Positions 7,127 to 14,966 of a stretch of DNA of 35,287 nt are shown in pieces. The first letter of the stretch is position 1; every line of letters starts with the position of its first letter. The DNA is from Oscillospiraceae bacterium. GTDB lineage: Bacteria > Bacillota > Clostridia > Oscillospirales > Ruminococcaceae. Location of the stretch: NCBI GenBank assembly GCA_009782265.1, contig WRJM01000006.1, forward strand, positions 1 to 35,287, in the 5' to 3' direction. The translations under genes and the position numbers were made by a program. A model generated the notes under the pieces. It was not told the DNA's origin, did no database searches, and was given only the letters and a program-made list of their open reading frames with translations.

Positions 7127-9565
7127 CTATCCTGCGTATCCGTCCACGAATATAAATTTCACTTCTATGACCGTGCCGGACGCCACCTTTGTTCCCTCCG
7201 GCAGACTTTGCGAATACGCCGTAGCCCTGTCGCTGTAAATCGTACCCGTTAGTTTTACGTTCAGCCCCGCGTTGGTCATAACCTCGTTTACTTTTGCCGG
7301 GCTAAGCCCGTAAACATTAGGGACAGTGCTCATATTATATTCTTCTTCAGCCATATAAACCACCACTGTGCCGTTCGGGGCAATCGGCTGACCTCCCTGC
7401 GGAACGGTATAAAGTACGCGGTTTCCGCTTCCGAGTCCTTGGAAGTTCGCAGTTAAGCCTGCTTCCGCAAGCTTATTTAACGCTTCCGTTTCGGTCATAT
7501 CTTTCAAATAAGGCACTACGGTGTCTTGCATAGCAAGCTCTTCTTCGCTCATTTGCGACGGATAAATTTCAAGATACGGCAGGGTTTCTTTGAACACGGC
7601 GGAAACCACAGGCGCGGCAACCGCACTTCCGTAGTAAGAACCGCCGGTCGGCTGGTCTACTATAACGAGCATGACAATTTCGGGGTCATTGGCGGGCGTG
7701 AACGCGCAGAACGAGCCTACGTACAGTTCATGCCCCTCCCCGTAATCGGGATGGTCGATTTTCTGGCTGGTTCCGCTCTTCCCGCCGATTCTGTAACCTG
7801 CGATATAAGCGTTATTTTCGCGGTTGACTTCAACTACATCTTCCAATATTTGACGCATAAGCGCGGAGGTTTCTTCGCTGATTACCTGTCTTTTAACATT
7901 CGGCTGTGTGCTTTGAATGACGTTGCCGTCGTTATCTATAATTTTATCCACGACATAAGGCGTTACCAAATAACCGCCGTTAATCGCCGCGGCATACGCT
8001 GTAATCATCTGTAAAGGCGTAATTTTATTTGCTTGACCGAAAGAGGAAACCGCAAGGTCAACTATGCCCATATTTTCTCTTTTATGGAAGTAAGGCGCGG
8101 ATTCGCCGGGTAAGTCTATTCCTGTTTTTTTCGTGAATCCGAAAGCGTCGAAATAATCCGAGAACCGCTCCACACCCAATAATTTTCCGATTGAAACAAA
8201 TGATGGGTTACAGCTTTTAGTAATCGCTTCTGTTAAATTGGCAATTTGACCGTGTCCGCCCGTGCTCCAGCAATTGATTTTCTCGCCGCCCTCAATGACA
8301 TGACCGGGGCAGTAAAACCCTGTATTAAGCCCTACGACGTGTTCTTCAAGCGCGCTTGCGCAGGTAATTACCTTAAAAACAGAGCCGGGGAAATAAAGCT
8401 CGCTGATTGCCTTGTTTTTCCACTGCGTTTCCCGCATAACACTGCGCATGATGTCAATATCACTGTTGATTTTTTCAACCTGCTCTGATGTTAAATCCGC
8501 TTCCGTACCGATTTCAAAGCCGCTCAGAATCAGCGTATCGTTGATTTTTTCCTGCCTGATGTCTTCAAGTTTTTGATAATCAAGGTCGGAAAGCGTTGAG
8601 GGTTCGTTCAAATCAAAGCTCGGATAGGTTGCCATTGCTAAAACCGCTCCGGTGTTGGCGTTCATAATAATCCCGGTTGCCCTGTTTTCAGGCTTATGCT
8701 GTGATACGGCGATTTCAAGGTTTTTTTCCAAATAATGCTGTAAAACCTCATCAATCGTAAGAATCAAGCTGTTGCCGTTCTGCGCTTCGTAACGCATTTC
8801 ATAATCGTAAGGCATAGCTTGGTTATATGCGTCTTTTGCCATGACAAACAGCCCGTCAACGCCTTTCAAATAATCATCATACTGCGCTTCGATGCCGTAA
8901 ATACCGATATTATCGTAATTCGTGAACCCGATGACGTTCGCCGCAAGATAGCCGTTTGGGTACAGTCTTTTAGTGTCTTCAATTTTATAAACGGAATACG
9001 TTCCGATTCCTTTTTCCTTTTTAAATTCGTCAAGCTTGTCAATTTCCGCTTTTTCCACTTTTTTTACAACGATTTCATAACCAAGCTCCGAATCCTGACA
9101 GGTTTTTAAAAGCTTTTCATAATCAAGCTCAAAAATATCCGCAAGTGCGCGGCAGATTTCTTCTGCTTCATCGTAAACAATCCCCGAAACAGGCAAATAA
9201 GCGGGAAGCCCGTCATTAATATTTTTATGATATTCGTTCATCGCCGCGATTTCACGCTGTGTTTGGTACACTTCTTTATTTTTCCAAATCGCGCTCGGCG
9301 ATAAAATAACCGTCCAAACCGTTTTGCTCTGCGCTAATATTTTCCCGTTGCGGTCATAAATTGTCCCTCTGTTCGCGTTAATCGTAAAAGGACGCAATTG
9401 CTGGTTATTTGCTTTTGCGCGGTAATACTCCGCTTTGATGACAGCGGTGTCAAAAAGCTGTGTACTTATATACACTGTTAATGCTAAAATCAATGCGAAA
9501 GCCGCTTTGAGCTTAAACTGCATTGACTTAGCCGGTGACGGATTATTTTCAGACCTTTCTGTCAT
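7127..9565 (-). CDS. spoVD: Class B penicillin-binding protein, SpoVD/PBP2-type transpeptidase with two PASTA domains
   Basis: This is a membrane-anchored DD-transpeptidase that crosslinks septal or spore-cortex peptidoglycan with an FtsW/SpoVE partner. There is one membrane anchor (about 19-38), then the dimerisation domain, then the transpeptidase: SVFK with nucleophile Ser395 and Lys398, SCN at 451-453, and KSGT at 596-599. Two PASTA-like modules follow at about 680-745 and 746-812, starting VPYLKDMTETEA and VPNVYGLSPAKV. The 812-aa length fits PBP2x/SpoVD-like proteins. ATG 9563-9565 follows AGGAG. Vegetative FtsI versus spore-specific SpoVD cannot be separated from sequence alone; the dcw position fits either. 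Confidence 0.92.
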   Translation of the reverse strand: MTERSENNPSPAKSMQFKLKAAFALILALTVYISTQLFDTAVIKAEYYRAKANNQQLRPFTINANRGTIYDRNGKILAQSKTVWTVILSPSAIWKNKEVYQTQREIAAMNEYHKNINDGLPAYLPVSGIVYDEAEEICRALADIFELDYEKLLKTCQDSELGYEIVVKKVEKAEIDKLDEFKKEKGIGTYSVYKIEDTKRLYPNGYLAANVIGFTNYDNIGIYGIEAQYDDYLKGVDGLFVMAKDAYNQAMPYDYEMRYEAQNGNSLILTIDEVLQHYLEKNLEIAVSQHKPENRATGIIMNANTGAVLAMATYPSFDLNEPSTLSDLDYQKLEDIRQEKINDTLILSGFEIGTEADLTSEQVEKINSDIDIMRSVMRETQWKNKAISELYFPGSVFKVITCASALEEHVVGLNTGFYCPGHVIEGGEKINCWSTGGHGQIANLTEAITKSCNPSFVSIGKLLGVERFSDYFDAFGFTKKTGIDLPGESAPYFHKRENMGIVDLAVSSFGQANKITPLQMITAYAAAINGGYLVTPYVVDKIIDNDGNVIQSTQPNVKRQVISEETSALMRQILEDVVEVNRENNAYIAGYRIGGKSGTSQKIDHPDYGEGHELYVGSFCAFTPANDPEIVMLVIVDQPTGGSYYGSAVAAPVVSAVFKETLPYLEIYPSQMSEEELAMQDTVVPYLKDMTETEALNKLAEAGLTANFQGLGSGNRVLYTVPQGGQPIAPNGTVVVYMAEEEYNMSTVPNVYGLSPAKVNEVMTNAGLNVKLTGTIYSDRATAYSQSLPEGTKVASGTVIEVKFIFVDGYAG

Positions 9566-9640
9566 TGAACTCTCCTAAATAATAAAACAATTTATAAAAC
9601 TTAACGAACTGTCAACAGCCTGTCTGTTAATTAATATATT

Positions 9641-10117
9641 CTACCTGAAGCCTAAAAATTCCAGCGTATTTGCAAACCATTTTGATACAAAGACAACAGG
9701 GCTGTCGTTGATTTCAGCTATATCGGTTGTTCCGCCGGTGTCAAGAGAAACGTATTTGCCCTGATTGGTTGCCACTTTCTGCATCCCGAGTTCCTTGGCG
9801 TATTCTTCAACCTTCGCTACGGTAACAAGGTTGTCAAGCTCCGCCTGAAGCCTTGAATTCTCGCTTTCTGCCTTTTCCAAAGCCATGCTTTCTTCGCTGA
9901 TTTTCACTGAAAGCTCGGATAATTCAACCTTGCTGACAAGCAGATAAACCGGAAGCGTAATCGCGCAAATCGCCAAAAGCAGAGTTTTAATCACACTGCC
10001 GCTTCGTGCGGCGGCAGGTTTATTAAGAGGTTTGGGATTCATTTTAATTTTCTTATCCTCCCGTTCTTCAAATAAGGAAAAGTCATGGGCTTCACTGGTT
10101 CTGTTTGGCAGCATCAT
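9641..10117 (-). CDS. ftsL: FtsL-like septum-formation protein
   Basis: A 158-aa bitopic protein with an acidic/basic cytosolic tail (1-40), one membrane helix (about 43-62, KTLLLAICAITLPVYLLVSK), and an extracytoplasmic leucine-heptad coiled coil (about 65-100). It ends in the short family motif VEEYAKELGMQK. FtsL pairs with DivIC and FtsQ to activate the septal synthase. Sequence is poorly conserved in this family, so the call rests on topology and on its place between rsmH and the class B PBP gene. ATG 10115-10117 has GAGGGG ten bases upstream; a second ATG follows immediately. Confidence 0.85.
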   Translation of the reverse strand: MMLPNRTSEAHDFSLFEEREDKKIKMNPKPLNKPAAARSGSVIKTLLLAICAITLPVYLLVSKVELSELSVKISEESMALEKAESENSRLQAELDNLVTVAKVEEYAKELGMQKVATNQGKYVSLDTGGTTDIAEINDSPVVFVSKWFANTLEFLGFR

Positions 10118-10139
10118 AAGTTTTTTACCCCTCGTTTAT

Positions 10140-11132
10140 TTATATTTTTTCAATTACCCTCAGTTTTGCGCTTCTGCTGCGAATATTATTTTCAAGCTCA
10201 GCTTGTCCGGCTGTGACCGGCTTTTTATACACAAGCCGTCCTTTCGGTTTATTTCCGCAAACGCAGACCGGAAATTCCGGCGGACAGATACATCCTGTTG
10301 AAAGCTGTTTGAAACTGTTTTTAACGATTCTGTCTTCAAGCGAATGAAATGAAATCACCGCAAGCCTTCCGCCGGATTTTAAAAGTTCAAACGCTTCCGG
10401 TAAAGCTTTTTCAATATTTTCAAGCTCGCTGTTGACCTCTATCCTGATTGCCTGAAAGGTTTTCCTGCACGGGTTCTTCTCTTTGCGGATTTTTAAAGGA
10501 ACATTATTTTTAATAATTTCCGCAAGCTGATTTGTGGTTTTTACGGGGGATTCTTCGCGGGCTTTTATGATTCCGCTTGTAATCCCTCTTGCGAACTTTT
10601 CTTCGCCGTAATGAAATAATATCCTTGTCAAATCCTCCGCGGAATAGGTATTCACCACATCATAAGCGCTTAAATTACCTTCTGCGGGGTTCATCCGCAT
10701 ATCAAGCGGCGCGTCCTCATGGAAAGAAAATCCGCGCTCCGCGCTGTCAAGCTGATGGGAAGAAACCCCTAAATCCATCAGAATCCCGTCTGCGTCCGTA
10801 AACCCTTGTTCCGAAGCGTGTTTTTTTATATTCGTGAAATTATCATTAATTAAAATCACAGGGAAATTTGCTAATTTTATTTTCGCGGCTTCTATTGCTT
10901 GCCGGTCTTGGTCGAGGCAGAGGAGGGCGCCTGATGTTCGTTTTGGGTTTGGGTTTGCCCTTAATGTTCTTTTGGAGAAGTCAAGTTTACCCGCAATTTC
11001 AAGGCTGTGCCCTCCGCCCCCTACCGTGCAGTCTATATAAACGCCTTGCGGCATTACCTGTAAGGCTTCAATGCTTTCTTTCAAAAGCACCGGTGTATGC
11101 GAAAATTCCGGAAATTTTAATATATCAGACAT
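10140..11132 (-). CDS. rsmH: 16S rRNA (cytosine1402-N4)-methyltransferase RsmH (MraW)
   Basis: RsmH methylates N4 of C1402 in 16S rRNA at the ribosomal P site, using SAM. The SAM loop is DCTVGGGGHS (34-43); further family blocks are ILMDLGVSSHQLD and ISFHSLEDRIVK. I start at ATG 11130-11132 (330 aa), one base after the mraZ stop. An odd segment of about 15 residues (roughly 54-68, KRTLRANPNPKRTSG) sits between the end of the SAM-loop helix and the LCLDQD strand, where homologues have a short turn. It reads as two KRT units around NPNP. Confidence 0.95.
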   Translation of the reverse strand: MSDILKFPEFSHTPVLLKESIEALQVMPQGVYIDCTVGGGGHSLEIAGKLDFSKRTLRANPNPKRTSGALLCLDQDRQAIEAAKIKLANFPVILINDNFTNIKKHASEQGFTDADGILMDLGVSSHQLDSAERGFSFHEDAPLDMRMNPAEGNLSAYDVVNTYSAEDLTRILFHYGEEKFARGITSGIIKAREESPVKTTNQLAEIIKNNVPLKIRKEKNPCRKTFQAIRIEVNSELENIEKALPEAFELLKSGGRLAVISFHSLEDRIVKNSFKQLSTGCICPPEFPVCVCGNKPKGRLVYKKPVTAGQAELENNIRSRSAKLRVIEKI

Positions 11133-11133
11133 A

Positions 11134-11568
11134 TCAGAAACCAATTTCTTCCGCTATATCCACCAGCATGTCCATGCTTTCGTCGTCGGTGGCTTTCTCC
11201 CAGTTCGCTTTGCTCCAAATTTCAGCGCGCGCGCCAAGCCCCACAACAACCACTTCCGATTCAATTTCAGCGTATTTCCGTAAATACAGCGGCAGTATAA
11301 TCCTGCCCTGCTTGTCCGGTTCTGCAGGTTCAGCAGTTCCGAAAATCCCTCTTAATAAAGGTGCGGTTTTATTTTGCGGCAGTTCATTCAGCTTTTCCGA
11401 TAAAGCGTTCCAGTCAGCGGTTGAATACACTTTAAGACACTTTACATTATTATCAATGGCTTTAGCGACGATGAAAGCTTCTCCCAGTTCATCGCGGAAT
11501 TTTGCCGGAAAATTCATTCTGCCTTTTACGTCAACTGTCGATTTAGATTGTCCGAGAATTGCTTTCAC
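11134..11568 (-). CDS. mraZ: Division/cell-wall operon transcriptional regulator MraZ
   Basis: MraZ is a ring-forming DNA-binding regulator of the dcw operon with two AbrB-like SpoVT domains. Both DNA-contacting blocks are visible: STVDVKGRMNFPAKFR near residue 10 and AEPDKQGRIILPLYLR near residue 80. Length 144 aa is typical. The start is unclear: GTG 11566-11568 directly abuts the AGGGG ribosome-site candidate, which is too close, while the third following codon, ATT, would have ideal spacing. Homologues usually begin about three residues before the first Gly, which also favours a start slightly inside. It is the first gene of the cluster, preceded by MraZ boxes. Confidence 0.93.
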   Translation of the reverse strand: MKAILGQSKSTVDVKGRMNFPAKFRDELGEAFIVAKAIDNNVKCLKVYSTADWNALSEKLNELPQNKTAPLLRGIFGTAEPAEPDKQGRIILPLYLRKYAEIESEVVVVGLGARAEIWSKANWEKATDDESMDMLVDIAEEIGF

Positions 11569-11606
11569 CCCCTGTTCAGAAGTTATAGTCGAGGTTATCT
11601 GTTAAA

Positions 11607-11656
11607 TTTCAACCACTTTTAACCCAATTCGTGAATTTTTAACCATTTTTCACCGC
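11607..11656 (-). promoter_or_regulatory. MraZ operator: five phased 10-bp units
   Basis: Reading on the minus strand, five contiguous 10-bp units occur: GCGGTGAAAA, ATGGTTAAAA, ATTCACGAAT, TGGGTTAAAA, GTGGTTGAAA. Four share a TGG/CGG core followed by an A-run; the third is divergent. Direct repeats with a TGGG-type core and one-helix-turn spacing upstream of mraZ are the known MraZ-binding arrangement. They lie just downstream of the promoter, so binding would autoregulate the whole cluster. Confidence 0.75.
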
Positions 11657-11666
11657 CGATAAACTT

Positions 11667-11695
11667 ATTATACACTTTCTGAACTAAAAAAGCAA
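11667..11695 (-). promoter_or_regulatory. Sigma-A-type promoter of the mraZ/dcw operon
   Basis: On the minus strand TTGCTT (11690-11695) and TATAAT (11667-11672) are separated by exactly 17 bp. Transcription would begin near 11660, immediately before the MraZ boxes, giving a leader of about 90 bases. Confidence 0.8.
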
Positions 11696-11752
11696 TTCAT
11701 TTTTTAAAACTTTATCAGAAAACTTTTTGCCACTTTTTTAGTAATATTGCAC

Positions 11753-11780
11753 AAAAAGAACCCTCAAAATTAGAGGGTTC
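11753..11780 (-). terminator. Rho-independent terminator closing the glycolytic/GHKL operon
   Basis: The minus-strand RNA forms an 8-bp stem, GAACCCTC pairing with GAGGGTTC, around a 7-base loop, followed at once by five T. It lies about 60 bp after the stop of the GHKL gene and separates that operon from the mraZ promoter. Confidence 0.85.
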
Positions 11781-11838
11781 TAACAAAAATTTTTACAATA
11801 TATTGTGTTGCTATTTGTTACCTTTATACTACATGTCG

Positions 11839-14800
11839 TTATTTTTTATTGTTTCTGCCGCTTTTATTGTCCTTATTTTTTTCTACCCAGTCCGCCGCCG
11901 CCAAAGGCGACAGAATCATTTTAACCGTTTTCTTGGTTGCTGACAGTTTTCCGGAAAAACTTTCTTCGCTGTCGGGCATATCGTGGGTGATTTGCTCACG
12001 GTAAGTCAGCGTGCACTGTAAAAGCTCAGACGTAATCCTTTCCGCTTTCTGGATTTTGTCAAGCCATTCAAACGGCGGCATACCGCTTATGGAAAGGTCG
12101 TCGAAAACCCAACTGTCGCATAACGCTGTATCATCAGCGCAGAGGTAAAGCGAAAAGTTAAAATGCCGTTCATGCTCACCGTACATGATTTCCACTTCAA
12201 AATCCCGTACCGTAAAGCCGTTAATCCCTTCCGACTCAAACCCGCAGAAAGAACAGCTCCCGCCGTATCCGAATAATTTAGCGTTTACGTCCTTTGCAAA
12301 ATAATTCCGCGCATTAAGCTCATTTTCGGTTATATCACGCGCAACCGAGCGCAAAAATCCGAATTCTTCCTTACTGAAAGACGGTAACGGTTTCAAATAA
12401 AACGCAAGCTGATCGGGAATGACAATCTTCGCGCCTGCTGCACCCATATAACGCCGGCGCATAAGGTTTTTATTTTCACCGGTAATGATTATTTCGATGA
12501 TGTCCGCGAATTCTTCTTTCAAATAATCTTCACGCAGAATAATGTACTTTTGGGTTAAAGCGCGTTTTTCCGCGTCTATACCGTTTTGAATGTCAACAAT
12601 GTCAACAATAACATCATTTTCACCTAACAGAGCAACTTTATTTGATTTTAACTCCGCAACTTGAATTTTACCGAACAAATCAACAATATCCGCTTCCGCA
12701 AGCTCGTCGGACGCAAGAATTTTAACAACTTTCTGCGGCTCAAAGTTATAACGCCCCTTGTCGTAAATAAACCCGAATGTTCTGCCGTTCAGCACGCCGC
12801 TTTTGATTAAAGCGTTAATATCGCCGATGATTTCAATCAGTTCCGCGTTGGTTATTTCGGGGGAAATCATAAACATGGTTTCATAAACCGAGAAGCAGTA
12901 GTTGTTGTCAATATCGGGCTGAACGGTGATTTCCGCGCCCTGTTCTTTAAGTGCGCGCAAAAATTCCGCAACCGGTCTGCCCTCCGCGAAAGCGTCAAGC
13001 ATTAATTTCACCGTTTCGCTGTAATCCTGATACGTCAGGAACAAACGCTTATGCTTTTGCAATATTTTAATCAGCTTCTGTATGTCTTTTACTTTAACAT
13101 TGCTTGTTTCAATCGGGAATTCGTCGGTGGAAAGCAGAACATAAAGCTTGCCGTCTTTTAAAGCAATCCGGTATTCGCCGTGGTACATATCGTCAAGCGA
13201 CGCCAGCAGTTTCTCGAATTGTTCGCCGCTTTGCAGTGAATCGCCGCCGTTTAACGCTTCGCTCAAGACGCGCTCCGCTAAGCTCATAAAGCCGTCGAAC
13301 AGGTCGTAGTCAGTGAAAGCGGGGTTATTCTCAGAGCTGATGTACATAACATTTCCGTCTTTATGAAATTCATAAAGATAAGTTACGCCGCCTTCGTTAC
13401 CTTCCTGCAGTTCTTCGCCTTCCGCTAACACGGGCGGTTCCCACTCATAACCGGCGTAAAGGATTCTGTGGGACAGGCTTCCGAGCATGCGGTTCATGCT
13501 TTCAAGCTTCGCATTGATGAATTCCTGATAAGCCGCGCCGTTCCAGTGGCTTTCGTTAGGAACTTGCTTGATACTGCTGAAATACGCAAGCTTCTGCATA
13601 TCCGAATAATGCAAGGGTTCTTCCCCTTTGTTATACCTGAGCGAAACAGCACCCAAAAAGCTTTTCCTAAGCTCTTCCGGAAAGTTTCCGGTCAGAATAA
13701 AGTTTTTAATAAACTCAAATGCGTAGGATTCGGGAAGCAAATGATAAAACCCGTCGCCGTCCGCGTTGGGGTGCAGTCCCAGTACAAAAAACCGCTCATA
13801 ATCGGAAATAATTTTCTTCACGCTTTCCTCAACATGCGAAATCACCTCAAACTCTCTATCCGGACGTATACCGGTACGGAACGAGGTAATATGTCGGTTG
13901 GGAACACTGATGAAAAACGCCGAAAGCTTCCGCTCGTTAAAGCCGGTGTCTTCGCTTTTAATTAAGCCTGTAAGCTCATAAGTTGAAAAGAAGTTGTATT
14001 TCTCCGTCAGAAGCTTCACCATATCGGCGCGCTTAGACATTGCCAGCGCAAACGGAATCAAGTAAACAAAGCCGTCGTTTTCGTAGCAGATGAAGTCAAC
14101 CACGCTTTTACCGCCTTGGGTAAAGCGCACTACATTGACGTCAACGGCTTTATTGTAATGATTATAAACCTTATAAAATTCAATCAGCTTACCGTTATTC
14201 ATCACGGCTATATTAAAGGTACGCTTGTCATTCATTTCGGTTGATTTTTTATTGTTAAGGATTTTCTTGCGGTTAAACGCGAAGCAGAGTTCAACAAGGC
14301 TGATATAATCGCCTTTGTCAGACGTAAGATTAATAAAGTTTTCTTTGATTCTTTTATGCTGTTCGGGGTCAACCTTAATGACGATTTCCGTACCCTTGAA
14401 AATCGGGCGGCGCAGGTTGATGTCGGTGATTTTCAATAAACCGTCGTTGTTCATAATGCAGAAGCTGAAATTATTGGAACGCATAGAAAGCCATTCAACA
14501 TTCATAAAGACGCTCTTCGCGCCTACGCCGAAACGTCCCTCACTGCTCGCGGCGTTTTTGGTATTCCGCCCGAAGCTGAGGTAAAACATGAACTGCTCTA
14601 ATATAAAGCCTACCTCGTTGTATGAAATGGAAATGGTGTGATTATCCTTGAAGTTGACCGCGATTTTTACGTCATCCTCGTCATAATCGCAGTCGAAGGC
14701 GTTCTGGAAAAGCTCCCTGATGATGCTTTCCACCGGATAATCCTTGAGGTTGAGGAGCGTGTTGAAAGCGGTACGCCCGCTGAACATCTCATTGAAATAC

Positions 14801-14949
14801 GCCATGAACTCAGCGTGCTCGTCCTCTCCCGTCATCAGCAGAGCGTCAAGCGTTTCAAGCGTGGTTGACATCTTGTAGAAGTCTTTATTGGCGTGCCCTT
14901 CATAAAAGTCGCCGATAAGCGCCGTTACTTTCCCGGTATTTCCCGCCAC
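11839..14949 (-). CDS. Large GHKL (Hsp90/MORC-like) ATPase with C-terminal Cys4 motif, function unknown
   Basis: A 1036-aa protein. The N-terminus is a GHKL ATP-binding fold: N-box ELFQNAFDCDYDED (79-92, Asn83), then a G1 position reading YNEVG (110-114) where DxGxG is expected, then the G2 lid GRFGVGAKSVF (138-148). The invariant Asp of G1 is Asn here and the second Gly is lost. The long middle shows no family I know. Near the end, CSFC (Cys899/902) and Cys937/Cys944 form a likely zinc site. GTG 14947-14949 has AAAGGAG upstream. It lies 17 bp after a degenerate SNF2-like gene, its presumed partner. Bacterial GHKL ATPases beside SF2 helicases are known from MORC-type and restriction-like systems; that link is an inference. 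It is not HtpG. Confidence 0.75.
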   Translation of the reverse strand: MAGNTGKVTALIGDFYEGHANKDFYKMSTTLETLDALLMTGEDEHAEFMAYFNEMFSGRTAFNTLLNLKDYPVESIIRELFQNAFDCDYDEDDVKIAVNFKDNHTISISYNEVGFILEQFMFYLSFGRNTKNAASSEGRFGVGAKSVFMNVEWLSMRSNNFSFCIMNNDGLLKITDINLRRPIFKGTEIVIKVDPEQHKRIKENFINLTSDKGDYISLVELCFAFNRKKILNNKKSTEMNDKRTFNIAVMNNGKLIEFYKVYNHYNKAVDVNVVRFTQGGKSVVDFICYENDGFVYLIPFALAMSKRADMVKLLTEKYNFFSTYELTGLIKSEDTGFNERKLSAFFISVPNRHITSFRTGIRPDREFEVISHVEESVKKIISDYERFFVLGLHPNADGDGFYHLLPESYAFEFIKNFILTGNFPEELRKSFLGAVSLRYNKGEEPLHYSDMQKLAYFSSIKQVPNESHWNGAAYQEFINAKLESMNRMLGSLSHRILYAGYEWEPPVLAEGEELQEGNEGGVTYLYEFHKDGNVMYISSENNPAFTDYDLFDGFMSLAERVLSEALNGGDSLQSGEQFEKLLASLDDMYHGEYRIALKDGKLYVLLSTDEFPIETSNVKVKDIQKLIKILQKHKRLFLTYQDYSETVKLMLDAFAEGRPVAEFLRALKEQGAEITVQPDIDNNYCFSVYETMFMISPEITNAELIEIIGDINALIKSGVLNGRTFGFIYDKGRYNFEPQKVVKILASDELAEADIVDLFGKIQVAELKSNKVALLGENDVIVDIVDIQNGIDAEKRALTQKYIILREDYLKEEFADIIEIIITGENKNLMRRRYMGAAGAKIVIPDQLAFYLKPLPSFSKEEFGFLRSVARDITENELNARNYFAKDVNAKLFGYGGSCSFCGFESEGINGFTVRDFEVEIMYGEHERHFNFSLYLCADDTALCDSWVFDDLSISGMPPFEWLDKIQKAERITSELLQCTLTYREQITHDMPDSEESFSGKLSATKKTVKMILSPLAAADWVEKNKDNKSGRNNKK

Positions 14950-14966
14950 TCAAATCACTCCTTTAC

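Noticed and set aside
9610-9615. TTGACA upstream of the class B PBP gene, as an internal promoter
   Set aside because: A TATAAA follows after only 13 bp and no -10-like hexamer sits at 16-18 bp, so a sigma-A promoter is not supported.
11839-14949. Calling the GHKL protein an HtpG chaperone or MutL
   Set aside because: Length, the region after the ATPase domain and the C-terminal Cys4 site match neither family; only the ATP-binding fold is shared.
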